DNA of 64,000 nt from Plasmopara viticola. Taxonomy: Eukaryota; Oomycota; Peronosporomycetes; Peronosporales; Peronosporaceae. Shown here piece by piece: positions 43,090 through 55,689 of this stretch. The translations under genes and the position numbers were made by a program. The notes under the pieces are model-generated. The model saw nothing but the letters and a program-made list of their open reading frames with translations. It did not search any database and had not been told where the DNA came from. Each line of letters opens with the position of its first letter. Within the stretch, counting starts at the first letter, position 1. The stretch lies in the NCBI GenBank assembly GCA_001695595.3, contig MBPM02000032.1:496001-560000 (forward strand). The letters are read 5' to 3'.

Positions 43090-44960
43090 TCAGACTTTGC
43101 TTCCAAAATAATGATTATCACTTTGAAATTTACTACTTGTACGTTACTGAGATGGCCGTACACGTTTGCGGCTTGTGCACCATAAAAAAGTCAATGGGCA
43201 CAGATATAGCCGTTTAGGTATTCGCGCTAGCAAGACAGAGGGGGTTTGCAACAGGGCCACTGCTTCATCGTCGTTGTCTAGTTTTATATGTTCTTTCTGT
43301 TAATTTGTTTTTCAATGTAATCTTTTTTAAGTATGCCATAATGATGAAAATTTTAGCCAAATAACTGTACGGACGACGATTTGGAAGAGGCAAATAACTT
43401 GAAAATATTTGGCGCCTGTTCATTACGATTACTAAGCACAATGGTCGGAGTATCTGGAATTGCTATGGCATTTTACGACCTTAGCAAGCAGTGCGAGCGT
43501 TATCTCCAGTATCCATCGACACTTCTAAGCCCATTTGCTGAATTTTTAAGGCGTACGGATCGACTCCTTGCGAGGGGCACCTCCACTCCGAACACTGCTT
43601 TGAGCTCGTCATCAATGCTCATATAAATCGTATTTTTTCATCATTTTTGAAACGTCACTCTGGCCTACTGTAACACAATGCTTGTCAACCGCTTCGTGCC
43701 GTTATCCACCATCCACTGTCTATTGTCAATTACGATGATATGCTCCCCAACCACGCATGCAATGTCTCGTCCAGAAACTCCGCAAAAATGTGTCTGTTCG
43801 GTTTAATGCGGTACACTGGGAATAAGTGAATGTATCTTTGCATGAAACAAAGTGAAGTTCCTTGAAAACGCGTTGATAGATTATACATGAGGCGCTGAGA
43901 GGCCTAGCAAGTTTTAAAAAAAAGATTATGTACTCTATGATTGCCTTACTTAGTAAGTGCTCACTGTTAAACTAAGTCGATCCGGAGAGAATAATGAGCT
44001 CTTGTGTGTTGAGCTTCTTCAAAGACTTTTACATCCGTACCGCAAGCTCTCCGACAGAAAGAGTATCTATCTTATCAAACAAAACTGCGATGGCATCGTG
44101 CGCATCCTGCGGCGGCTCTTTACCTTGAATCCGTACTACATGCTCAGTTCGGCACTTGGCGTGGCCAGTACCAGCGCACACGGGCAAGCCACAACGAGTG
44201 TCGCAATTACGAAGTTATAAAACAAATGTAGAGAAATTCAATTTTTCGGAACATACAAAAGACATACCATATTGTAAACGCCAAAAATGGAAACTTCTAG
44301 CTCTACTGGGATAGAAATGACGACAACATCTTTTGCATAGACTTAAATTGGCACTTTTGACGTCTGCTCGTCTCTTACGAGATAGATTAACGGACTCAGC
44401 GTCGTGTCGATCCCCGCCGGTACCCCTCATGTGGAACAACCCAATCAAATTCACTGTGTTCCAAGCAACCGATCACCTAGGACTTTTCTAATCATATCCG
44501 ATTTATCCATCAGTGACTCGTCGATCCACCTTCGCCGTACATAACGACCCTATCGGCTGGAATGTTGGACCAATTCGATTGGAACATCTGTTCATCTCAT
44601 ATCCTCCTTCCATCAGCACTGAAAATCAAGGGTACCGATCCATTCAAATCAACATACTAAGCCAGATGAGCAGACTTTCTTAAACACTTTAGTAGTGGTG
44701 TTAGATTCAAGCTAATACGGAGCAAGTTGGGCATCGTCCAACCAGAGACAGGGCTGATAGCTTAAAGTTGCTTGATGACCTTGACAACTAATACGCCAAA
44801 TTTACCAAAAGATCGTAGCACGCTTGCGCAAACAAGTTCCCACGAATAACAGCAAGCCTCCGTTTACTAGCTTAAGTCATGCACTGACACGGCGACGCCT
44901 TCGTAAAGATGAGAATGGAATACCGGCATGTCGCGAGTCATTTCTATTTTGTATTGGCCG
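43090..44960. other. Intergenic with short unrecognised open frames
   Basis: A reversed R4 copy lies at 43240-43300. Open frames at 43381-43626 (+) and 43957-44220 (+) are under 90 codons with no recognisable domain. They are not called as genes. Confidence 0.4.
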
Positions 44961-44963
44961 GGC

Positions 44964-45000
44964 AATAGCATCTTCTCCCCCACGAGGAGAAGATGCTATT
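44964..45000. other. Perfect 15-bp hairpin with 7-base loop
   Basis: aatagcatcttctcc at 44964-44978 is exactly complementary to ggagaagatgctatt at 44986-45000, with loop cccacga. The surroundings are decayed and unrelated. Possible explanations are a foldback from replication template switching, a small structured RNA, or a remnant of a miniature element. Confidence 0.8.
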
Positions 45001-45189
45001 TTTGAGCTGAGACTGTCCGAGAACTTAAACATGGGCGTCAATCAAATACATTGAAGCACACACGCCGTCGAAGCATATCTGTCATGTGTTGATGCTCGTT
45101 GAATTCATTGAAAGAATAACATTACTGTTTGCTTAGAGATTAATAAAAGATCCCTTACATAGGAGACTAGAAGATGTACTTTTTAGCCT

Positions 45190-45515
45190 TTTCAGACTTG
45201 ATAGCGCCGAGTGCTGTTTGGTTGGTCTTAGACCTAGAAATGAACCTGGGTTGATTATCGTCCGCTTTGCTCCCAAGGGTTTTTATGGCGAGTCATTGAC
45301 CCAACTTGGCTGGAAGATAGAAGAACTATTGGCTAGGATGGTCAATGCGACCAGTATCGGAAACACAGAGATGAACACCAATGGCGACGAGACCAGCAGT
45401 TTTGGGCGATGCTTACGAGTTAAGTGTGAGAATGGTATGAAGGACTCCGAGCAGTCCTCTTTTACAAAGTACTCGCTTCTTGCCATAAGTGACGTGGGCA
45501 AATATAAGCTATGAC
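45190..45515 (+). repeat. Unidentified repeat R3, copy 1, with open frame
   Basis: A 98-codon open frame (45218-45514) includes LTQLGWKIEELLARMVNATS. A shorter, broken relative lies at 63715-63985 (ttattgaccaacctcggctgg, tcttgccataag-type words). A weak match to its start is near 48740. Protein family not recognised. Confidence 0.45.
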
Positions 45516-45711
45516 AGGATGAGATAGCGCCTATTGCTGCACGTGAATGGATATGTAAAGAAGTATTAAATGATTTAAAAAGCTAGCACTTGCTGCATAT
45601 GTGAATGACGTACAAACCTTTTAGATAAAACATTAAAAGGAAGTCTTGCAGATGCACGTATATTTGCACATTAGACTTCAGGCAACCTTGCATCAAGTGT
45701 GAATATGAGTG

Positions 45712-45924
45712 TGTGCGGAGGGCGGCGCTTGGCTGCAAGATGACGATGACCTGGACAAGATGCTACACAATAAAGTTGACACATCGAAGATGAAGAAGCT
45801 GTGCGGGTCGTGGAAGTTGAACAAGCCGGACCTGTTTGGACCAGACGTTTCGCTTGAAGAGGACATGGTTCACGTGCTGGTGGTGGTTCCGAAGCAAGGG
45901 ACCTCAGTTTCAACAGTCTCATAA
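45712..45924 (+). pseudogene. Crinkler (CRN) N-terminal domain remnant
   Basis: About 70 codons read GGAWLQDDDDLD, then SWKLNKPDLFGPD and HVLVVVPKQG. This matches the DI/DWL part of oomycete Crinkler effectors: GGAWL-D/E-rich after the LFLAK segment and the HVLVVVP signature that closes the N-terminal module. The LFLAK region is missing; an in-frame stop lies just upstream at 45706, and a stop follows at 45922. No recognisable C-terminal CRN domain follows, although another frame stays open to 46045. No ATG start. Confidence 0.75.
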
Positions 45925-46049
45925 GTGTGAATATGAAAAGTATGGCTATATTGGAAGCGAAGGTCCCAACATGTGCGCGAAACTATCGAGAAGGACCTGC
46001 CGTGGACAGTATTTGCAGAATGTCATGCGAGATAAAGTCGTGTAAAGGT

Positions 46050-46475
46050 CAAGGCATTTAGTGCAATGCCTTTTTGATCCGTCTAAAGTTAAAGAAACTT
46101 TCTTGACTGAGCAAGACACTGCGTAGGATTGCTGAACGCTAAAAGCCAGCATGCCGGTACAATAGGGTCGACACGACGAATGTTTTACGTAGCGTCGATC
46201 ATGTAAGAAAGAAGGGAGCAACGAAAAATGCATATTGAGCAGCGCAGATATCTTGTGCTTTAGAGAAGGGTCAAGAGTCGACGTTAGAGTCAATAGCGCT
46301 CTAATTTATCAAAAAAAGAGATCAGTAAGGCCCAAAGGCACAATAAGCCTCACTTCCTTCCCGCATATAATTTATCTATTTGAGATGAACGAGATTTGCA
46401 TGGCAAAGCTTTAAAAGTCTGTACGATCCATGGCATAAACACAGCCCATTCCGAGTCTACAAAAATATTACAGCG
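46050..46475. other. Intergenic, no gene seen
   Basis: Minus-sense words at about 46250-46310 (gtcgacgttagagtcaatagcgctc) resemble parts of the Gypsy family. No gene. Confidence 0.4.
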
Positions 46476-46479
46476 GTAT

Positions 46480-47008
46480 CCCGGGGAACCCGACCTTTCT
46501 TACCGGCCGTGCGTATAAAATTTGGAACATTTATTTCAGCAGCTTCAATCCTGGTGAATTAAAGCCGCCCTTCGAGCAGCTGCTCCGCAGTTTCGATGAC
46601 ATGGGTCTGTCTTCGCTTCTAATAACTTCAAAACAGTCAGACGAAACAGCGACGTTTGCGGCTGACTTTGAACTCGGGTTAGAAAAGGTCTGGTTAATTA
46701 AAGATGTGGCGCCGGAGCTTGTTTTCGAATACTTAATGCTTGCCGAAAACCCGTATTATCTTTTTAAAAAGAAGGAGATTAAAGCGTGGATGAGGTACGC
46801 GGAAACGTATTGGGAAAAGACAAAACAGGATGCAACCCTCAACGAGGTCATTGAAAACCACTTCGACCCAAACGATATTAACTTTATTATTGGAACGACA
46901 ACGACCAAAGATGGAAAGAAGCTGGCGCACGATTTGGAGACGATGTTGGCGGAGAAGTTGGCGGACGATTTGAAGACGATGTTGGCGAAGAAGTTGGCAG
47001 CTGCGTAA
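46480..47008 (+). pseudogene. E11: 5'-truncated effector-family gene
   Basis: The sequence starts inside module 2 (FLTGRAYKIWNIYFSSFNPG) and remains open to a proper family C-terminus. Module 3 is intact: VWLIKDVAPELVFEYLML, AWMRYAETYW, and DATLNEVIENHF. The tail has a duplicated helix (DLETMLAEKLAD and DLKTMLAKKLAA). Signal peptide, dEER and module 1 are absent, so it cannot be secreted by the family route. The 3' flank (47009-47120) is conserved. Confidence 0.75.
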
Positions 47009-47369
47009 GCGTAGGAGGTGCCTCTATTGGCGATTGTGTTCGAGTCGTTGCAGTTTTAGTATTGTAAGACTAAAAAGATTAGTAAAATGATGAATATAGT
47101 TTCTTAGCATGACGTAAGACAGGAAAATACATGCGGCTGTAGGTGACGGTGAAAAAGTATTTTCTTCATTTTTTTGCAGCACACCAACCATATTGTTATC
47201 GCCTTCATTCAAAATGTCAATTTTGTGGAGTCTATTTGCCTTATTTTTAATACTTTAAAACAGTTCTCTAATGGATAGCCCTATTTTGATCCGCTTTCAA
47301 AACCTCTTTAATAAATTGCCTTCTGTTATGCAATGGGCGCATTTAAGAAGTTGTCATAGGAAACGATTT

Positions 47370-48100
47370 CAGTTTTTGTACGTCACACGTACCGATGTTT
47401 GGTAAGACCGGAAAATATGTGGCAGGCAGTTGTTTTTTGAAAACTGCGCTTCACCGACGTTCATTCGCCTGACAAACGCACGGGTTAGAAAGCCTTCTCG
47501 CTTAACCGTGGAAGTCCGTCGATCATTTTCCCTTGTTCCAGGCACCTAAACCTTGAAACGAGAAGTAGAACGAAGAATGGTACTGGCCATTAAACGCTAG
47601 GGCTGAGAAGCCTTAGGCTAACAGCAATATTGTCGATTAATCTTATCACTCGAGGGTATGCCAAAAAATTTAGACTTGAATTGGCCATGCAGTATCTCTC
47701 ATACGAACGGGTAGAAAAGACTATCTTTTCACGGCATAGAATCGACACCCTTGCTGGTATGGTAATATAACTTTAAGCGCTAGGAAGGGTTGGTAAGGCC
47801 AAAGATGACAAGCTTGGTTTACTTCCTGGGTGGGTCCAGTACATCTATAGCCGGCCAAGGGCTATAAGATTCGCCCATAGCTAGGATCCAAGTGAAGTCG
47901 CCGTCCTATGTGAGATCGATAAATATTCCTGACAAAAGGTCCGAAGAGGGATGGAGGACCTTTTAGGTGATATCATTCATTCATTACAGGCCATTTTGCT
48001 GAGCAGTGGGCTCATCTGCTTCGCCCGCCGCAAAGGCCAAGCATTTATGACCATAACTTTGTTCCGAAAGTGCCATTGTTCCAGCGCGATCTTACGGCGA
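47370..48100 (+). mobile_element. Plus-sense Gypsy-family fragment
   Basis: This is an inverted copy of about 37620-38330. Matching landmarks are tatgtggcaggcag with ttttgaaaactgcgctt (reverse of 38270-38310), the 47690-47740 block (reverse of 37950-38000), and a gag-like stretch LSSGLICFARRKGQAF at 47995-48045. It is the only long plus-sense copy of this part in the window. Confidence 0.55.
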
Positions 48101-48779
48101 TTCTACGTCTGACTTAAGCTTAGTATCAAATCCAGTTAAAAGTATTTTTTCGGTATCGTAAGAAGTCTGTGGCCTACACTCGAATCGGGGATCGTCTGAT
48201 TTCTTCGCAGCGCTTAAATTTCAATCTGAGGATTTGTGAGCTTTTTTAAGTGGGTTGGATGAGGAACGGTAGGTAGTGCCAGCGCGCATAGAGCGGTCAG
48301 ATACTATGAGTTTGAGCTTTGGCAATGATTACGATGCAGACCTCTGACCTACTGGTCAGTTTTCAAAGAAACTCGCACAATGTAAGGACTTCATTTGCGT
48401 CAGGAGCGTCAATACGATCAGATCCGACAACTATCTGATATTCAGCAAGGAGATAACAATACTCGCTAGGCGCGGGGAAGGACAAGCTCTCTTAGCCTAA
48501 AGAAGGAGTCATAAGAAAGTGGGGCCTGGCTCCGACTTATACATCACAAGTCGTAAGTAAGCCTGACTTTCTCATGTTGCAGCAATCTTTACAGATTTTC
48601 GAAAACGATGAGGAAATTTTAGCGACACACGGGCACCAATCAGATAGTTTGTCATGAAAAATTTACTGCTTACTTAGATGCATAAACAAGAGTTCCGTGT
48701 TTGGATATAAATAAAAGTTTTTCGAGGCCGAATGCGTTAAGCGCTGTCGGGTTGGTTTTGGGTATAGATGCGAGGCATG

Positions 48780-51700
48780 ACGCTAAAGTTCAGTAACCTT
48801 TTTTGAAACACGTCGGTACATATGCCTTTAGAATCCTGCAGACGCGTTCGATAGATTCAACGACATGACCGACTACACTCTGAGAAAGACACACAGAGTG
48901 CTGACCGTTGTCAAGGGTACGTCACTCTTTCATGTGAGATCCTGATAGTATGCATCGACGAGGTCGAGTGCGCCGTACCATATACATCCCGTCTTATTGT
49001 TTCGCATGACGTCTTTCTTAATGCGTCAGTGCCAGGATAAATCTCAACCTTAGCCTTCTACAAACGTCTACGATGTGCCACTTGCCATAAGGCTTTCTCC
49101 GCCACAGACAACTGGCGTAGAATAAGAAGAATTGCTCGCACGAATTCACGGTTTGCACGAAAGTCACACTTCCTTTTAGATTAAAGCTTCTGTCGTGCTA
49201 AACAGTATTTGCCTAGTGGAAATAATTTAATTATATGGCGCATCTTTTGGACGGTATCACTGGTTGATGTTGATCAAAAGACAGTATTTCGTCGGATCAA
49301 ATACGTCCCTTTTATTCAAAATCCAACTTTGAGTTCTAAGTACTTTCTTTGTGTCTTCTGATCAAACAAAGGTAAGAAGCTGGTATTGCATGTATGTTGA
49401 GTAATTACCGCTTTGACGACGTCATGGAGCTTATAAGCTTCTTGAACATCACCATGGAAGTCTCGCCCATCTCAAGTACAGACTTTTTTGTGCGATGAAA
49501 TTGAAGCTTATTGTGCCATTAAACCTTTCCGACCTTTTCATTTGATAAAGCCGAGCGCTATTGACTCTAACGCTTACTTTAAACCCTTCTCTTCAGTACG
49601 GGACATATGCACTGCCAAAAAAGCTTCTTTGTGTTGCTTTTTTCTTTCTTATGAGATTGACGTTGCCATGGAAAGTCGTCGTGTCGGCACTATTGAACCG
49701 ACATGCTGACTTTTAGCATGCAGCGATTCCTAGCAGTGCCCCACTAGTAAAATATGCTACCTTACCTTCCGACGCATCAAAAAGGCAGTACAACCTCGGC
49801 CCTTAAATGACTACATCCCGCATGACCTACAGCAACTACTATCAGAGATACATGTACTTTTTGATAGCTACATGCACGTGCTTAGAGCTTTGTATTTAAT
49901 ATAGCCAAGTCTTCACCTAACGCAAGTTTGCTCAATGTATAATGTGAAATTCGCGTCCATCTGCAATGATTTCCCTTGATGTTTGGCAGAATTTTCAAGT
50001 GACTTATTGTATGCAGCAAGTGCTAGCTTATTAAGTCATTTCCCACTATTTCACATCTCACTCCACGTGCAGTGGTAGACGCTATCTCATGCTGTCTACG
50101 TTCAAAGTCACCTGTTTCATCTATGGTAAGAAGCGAGCACTTTGTAGAAAAGCACTGCTCCGTGTCCTTTGTGTCATTCTAACACTAAACTCGCCTTGTC
50201 CTCGTTGCCATTGGTGTCCATCTCTTCCCTTCAAAGACGCAATACATCGACGAGCCAATTGTTCTTCTACCTTTCAGCAAAGGTGGGTCAATAACTTGCT
50301 GTAATCGCACTTAGGAGCAAAGCGGATAGCACCCACCTGGGTTCATGGCATTTCAGCACATACCTGCAAGTCCAACCAATCAGCACTCGACACTATCAAA
50401 CTCGAGGAGATTCAACTCCGCACCGCTTCGTATCCTCTAAACAGGGTATATGTCTTTAAGCAAATAGTAGCGATATCTTTTTTGTATGTTCTCGAGGAGC
50501 ATCAGCATATCGCACTTTCCTGCGATGATGAGCGTTACAACGTGTTTGTTTGAGACCCATGAACTGATAAGTATTGTCTATCGACATCTAAGGTACATAT
50601 AGCTGAAAAAATATAAGTCAATCTTTTACGCACGAACTGCGCTATTGAGCTCTAACACACCGTCTTAAAGCTTCTTCTTTAAGCTCCATAGAGTTTCTCC
50701 CGCCCCACACCTAAAAGTATTGCCATCAATTCGCTAGTCGGCTCTCCAATGTTTTTTATCTGGTCACTGTGACGCGCTTGAAAAATATTAATTATATTGT
50801 AAAATGTGCGGGTACCAAAAACAAAGGTTCAGCTACTTCCTCTTTGCTGAAACAATATGCATTCTTATCATCACCAAAACCTTATGGTGATAGGCCGCCC
50901 TATGGGTCCTGTCTCTGGGCCTAAAAATATAATCACAAAATCTCAGATAGGAATCTCAAACTGTTTTGTGGCGCAGCAAAGTTATCTAGAGATCTCCAAT
51001 CCGGTTGTTGGTCCTAGACTTTAACAGTTCCGAGTAAAATTTTTCAATCAATTTTGACTGGGCCAAAAGACGCGCATATCTGCTGTAAGGTCGTGCAGAA
51101 GCAGAGCATCTTTTTGAACGAAGTGCCACTCATAGATGTCTGATCCTTGTGGAGCGCAATGCAGATGAGCATACTGTTCAGCACCATCGCCTGGATCGAC
51201 AGAGTAGTATCCATATGATAAGTCTTCCACTTTCTTGTCCGATTTCCTGTTTAAACAGGTGTGAGAAGATTTCTTACGAGACTGCGATTTTCGTCGGACC
51301 TGGCCGTGAGCGAGTTAAATAGCTTTTGGCCTACTGTGTCGGTGACTTCGACCGCTGGGCCTACCCTCGAAATATATGGGATTTGTCATTTTGGTCTTAC
51401 CCTCTTCCTTTTAACATTATCGATTTTGTGACCCCATTGACGAATCGAATGAATGCCCCAGCATATACTTCCCTGTTCTTTTGTATATGGCATTTTGTAT
51501 TGCCAATACAGACCTAATGTTTTGATGTCCTCCGTCCCCGAGTGGTAAAATAAGTTTACACTCTTAATGATGGCCTAGGGCTTCTTTACAGCACCAGGGG
51601 GTGGAAGCTCAGCAAGTGTGCGCCTAAGCAATATTAAAAATCCTTGTCATACTTCTTTTCCATAAACTAAGATCCGTTGCGATTTTTTTTCCTGCGCATA
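48780..51700 (-). mobile_element. Degenerate Gypsy-family element, copy G5
   Basis: Minus-sense reverse-transcriptase block at 48800-49010 (reads as MYGALDLVDAYYQD-like remnants), mid-element words at 50710-50870, and a gag-like block at 51230-51050. The order and spacing match G1 and G4. Frames are broken throughout. Confidence 0.55.
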
Positions 51701-51719
51701 CTGATTAGTGAGAGGCAAA

Positions 51720-53605
51720 TTTAGCTCAAGTTTATCGGTGATCATTCAATTGAGGTTCGATATAAAATGCTTGTGTCCTTTTAATGCCTACAATATAGTA
51801 CTTAAGGGAATAGATCGTGATAGAACTTTAACCTAATTAAAGTTCTTTGCTACAAAACATTGTGCATTTAAGATAAAACGTAGACTCGATTTAAAAGAGC
51901 AAAGCTGACATAAAAGCCAAAGACTGTACTGATGATTTTTTGCTACGCGGTCATCACCCACGGTTTACAGGACAAAGCAGCCATCGGTATAGCTTCTAGA
52001 TCAACGTTTTCCAACGGTTTTCATGATTGGCTGTACTTTCATCGTATCTCACTATAAAGACAATTGTAACATCTTCCGCAAATTATAAAAAAGAGAAAGT
52101 GTAATCAAATGGAAAAAGTTTGAGGGAAACAGCAAAATTGGTTTTGCAGTTCAAAAGCATCCGAGGAATCATTTAATAGGCCAAAAAGATCGTCAAGAAA
52201 TACCGCGAGCCTAAAATTTGTGCTACAACCGTATTCTCAATAATATCCATGACCTCACTTTCTTTCTTACGCCTCCACAAACACAAAAGCTTGCAAAAAC
52301 TTAGCTATTCGACGCTAAGAATTGGGCTGCAACGTAATTGTCAAGCACACCAGGCGTGATGGTCATCGTAGAAAAGGGACGTGAAGCTGTAGAATTAAGT
52401 AAGATCCTGTGCACGGTGCATTAAGCAGTTCACACAACAAGCATAGCAGCAACAGTAGCACGTTCGTGTGCGGACAAGTCGCATTACCAACTGCTTGTTC
52501 ATCTTCCAGCTCATACGGCAAAAAGAACGCGGTAACTGCAGTTTTTTGGTCAATTAAATTTGGCGCCGCTGGTCACAGTCACGATCCTTCCGTTGACTCG
52601 TCAGTGGCCTCTAAAATTGCGCTCATGACATGAACAGCGACAGTCCAGAAACGGCTTTCTCCTAGCACGTCTAAACCCTACATGTATTGTGGTGCATATG
52701 CGCACCGAGAATATTGACAACTCGTGACATATACAACTTTGCCAACACTGAGTACTGACGCGCTTTAGCTCGTTGAACCCCTCCTATTGCCCTCCTTAGT
52801 AAATTGAAATGCTTGAAAGGACCTTATAACACCCGTTTGATAGCGAAAAAAGAATTATTCACCTCAATATTGGGTACCCGTCTACAAATAAGATCATTTA
52901 GCGCGTCAAAGTATTTTTGATCGACGCTACCTATTAGACAAAAATCTTGAAAAAGCCGCTAATGCACCTTATTGGCGTCAGTACCACAGCTCAAATATTC
53001 ACTTTCGCCAATTGCTTTATGGCTGATGAGCGTAAAGATGACTATAAATGACCGATGCAGCTTATTCCACAGATCTTTAAAGACTTCTATGGTCAAGCAA
53101 ACCTACGCTTGTCACTTGATGAGCGCTCTTAGCAAATTTTAAATGCCAATATGCTTCTTTATTGCTGGCATATTTGCTCAGGTATCAGCGCGAAAGCTCG
53201 CGGCATGCATTCTTCCAGAAAGCCTTCCAGCGACTCCTGCAGCAATGGAGTTACGTGATAAATTCCGGTACGTTCGAAAAAGTATTTTACAGCTTACAAC
53301 AATGCAAACAGCAGTGCCACACCTTGTCATAAAGTAATTGAAAGCATCTGTCTGGTCTTTTAGGATTGGTTTGTGGTCACTGTCGTTAAAGGGAAAGATG
53401 CATAACGGTCATATAACCACGCTAAAGACCGAGAGTGCCCATTCAACCTTGAAAAAGTGGATTTTTCTTTCCACCAGCGATTCATTTATGGTACCTAACC
53501 CTTGTCGTCTTGCTTGTAATGGGCGGCTTGCCGCTATACAGCACCAAAATGCCGAGGAGCGCGCGATCTGCATTCTCAGCAGTCATTGGTAAAATATCGA
53601 CCGCG
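51720..53605. other. Intergenic, no recognised gene
   Basis: Only short frames are present (for example 52409-52633 and 53143-53337 on +), without recognisable motifs. No repeat was identified with confidence. Confidence 0.4.
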
Positions 53606-53609
53606 GACT

Positions 53610-54250
53610 TGTAGGCTGCCTCTGTCTAGTACGAGGCTCGCTTGTGGGTAAACCCCGGAGCTATTAGTTGAAGAACGTTAACGTCCAATCTCGGCTTTTC
53701 ATTCTCCAATTCCAAACGGCAGCAGCGGCAGCTGTAACTTCAGCACCAGTCGGCGCAACAAGTCATCCATGGTCATCTCCAATACCAAGATTGCTAACCT
53801 GCGAGGACCTTGACATGCATTGGTGGTTGGTGTAGCCATTCCGTGAAGCGGCTAACGCTGCATCCGACCATCGATGAGTATCTCAAGCGTATGCATAAAA
53901 AGTATGATGAAGATTCAACGTCAGTATACCGCCGACGAATACTCTCCTATCAAATGGCAGCCCTGCAAGACGTAAGAGTACAGAATCATGTCGTTTTGCG
54001 TGAGAAGAAGCGCCACATCGGCTCTCGAGAGAAGCCAACATCCTCGTAAATCTCTCCGCAGCGCGGTATATTGCAATTTGAGGTTGTGAGAGCAGCTTTA
54101 CCGACTGAAATGCGGTGCTGGCGGTGTCAATAGGATAATTTTAGCAAATGAAGTTGCTGTTAATTTTCTGCGACACTTTCGGCGTCGCAAGATCTATCGC
54201 AAACATTTCTCGCGCCCAATCTTAACGTTTTGGGCGGCATATAAGACTGG
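53610..54250. repeat. Unidentified repeat R2, copy 2
   Basis: The best-preserved R2 copy. Plus strand 53810-54049 is open for 79 codons (IDEYLKRMHKKYDEDSTSVY, then VLREKKRHIGSRE). Copy 1 at 21175-21780 matches in order. The lysine/arginine-rich open frame does not resemble a family I can name. Confidence 0.5.
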
Positions 54251-54787
54251 TCAGTTTTTGTTGCACACGAAGGATAAGATTTTACCGCCCCCTCACTCAA
54301 CATAGAAGTCATTGCTTAATAAATGGAAGGTTTGCTATCTATTGAGAGTTTACAATTCTTTATTTCTGCCAGTATAAAAGCTGATTAGAGCCTTGACAAA
54401 ATCTTTAGAGCAATTCCACAAAACTATACAAGAATCAAAGTTTTTTCACAAAAATATAGCACAAGGTGACGCATGTAAAATTTTCACCAGAATGTGTATA
54501 CAAACTACACTTGGTTGGGTATTTCTTAACAGGTAGTCATATGGTATGATGCTAGTGTGAGTTCAACTCTCAATTGCGAAACACTCGAAAGCAATGACTG
54601 ACGAATTCGACATCAAGCGCTTGCAGAAAGAGAGGTGGGCAAGCGACAAGGAAGTCGGCGATTACTAAAAAGGGCGCATGCTCACTGATAAAATGCAATC
54701 AACTTAAATGCATCGACAGTCAAGAAAGTTGTGGATGCAACTCAGCGATTATAAAGTGTCGATGATATGTAACACGGTCGCGCCTAT
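54251..54787. other. Intergenic, no gene seen
   Basis: Spacer up to the left LTR of the Gypsy element; AT-rich with no recognised features. Confidence 0.45.
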
Positions 54788-55197
54788 TGATAGTCGGTCG
54801 TCCGACGAGGCTTTAGAGCGAGCGGGGAAAACTCGGTGAATGAGAATGAGTGTTGATTGCTTGAAGCGAATTGGGAAGTGATATTAAATGAAGAGCTCTC
54901 TCAATTCATTTTCTTGCTACAGCTCAAGCGGTGGCTCTAAGCCATCTACTGCTACCATCCAAAAGTCTATCGTTCTTCTTTACTCCATCTGGCTTTTTAG
55001 ACATCCTGAAATATTCTCAGCTAATAAGGTCTCTCGGTTATCAATGGTTACGGGATACCTGAAATGTGTTACTGGACTAAACTGCATAATCGCCTACTAC
55101 CTATGGATAGTGCAAATGCATATGTATTTCGGGAATATTCAAATATATTGCGTGAAAGCCGTCTCCGGCTAATCAGCCGGTGACGACGGTTACGTCA
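54788..55197 (-). repeat. Gypsy LTR (3' LTR), 410 bp
   Basis: Read on plus it begins TGATAGTCGGTCG and ends GGTTACGTCA, giving TG...CA ends. It pairs with 58812-59146. It has about 75 bp (roughly 54833-54910) absent from the other LTR. Confidence 0.82.
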
Positions 55198-55689
55198 TAT
55201 GACCTCCCTAGAAGAAGATGCCGACTATTAGAAGATCCGGTTCATCTATTTTTTAGTTTTCCAGTAGAGTTCAATGACTCCAATGTTCTGCTTTAGATTA
55301 TCCACGGACTTTTAAGTGGTTTCCTGAGAATCTCGCGAAGATTTCTTTACAATCCGAAACGCGCCGATATCTTGGCGCAAGCTTCTTTGACTCAGCAAAG
55401 TCTTTGTGACGTCAATCCAAACTCTTGCCGTCCAAAAGCACCATACCGCCACCTCGGAAGTCTTTAACAAGCCTATTTTGTTATAATTGTGAATTATATG
55501 CTCTTGCTCTTCGATCATTCAGTCCTGAGAGACCTTGAGTAACGTTTCTCTACGTAGTAAATCTGGACCTGACATTACATTGTCGGACATATAATTAAAA
55601 ATCGCTTTGAACGGCGACATTTCGATCGTAGGCTGTACTCGTCGTTTATCGGCTGTCCCAGCCAAATACAAAAAAAAACATCACAATCA

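Noticed and set aside
44964..45000. Hairpin as a bacterial-type terminator
   Set aside because: The window is eukaryotic and no gene ends there; reported only as an inverted repeat.
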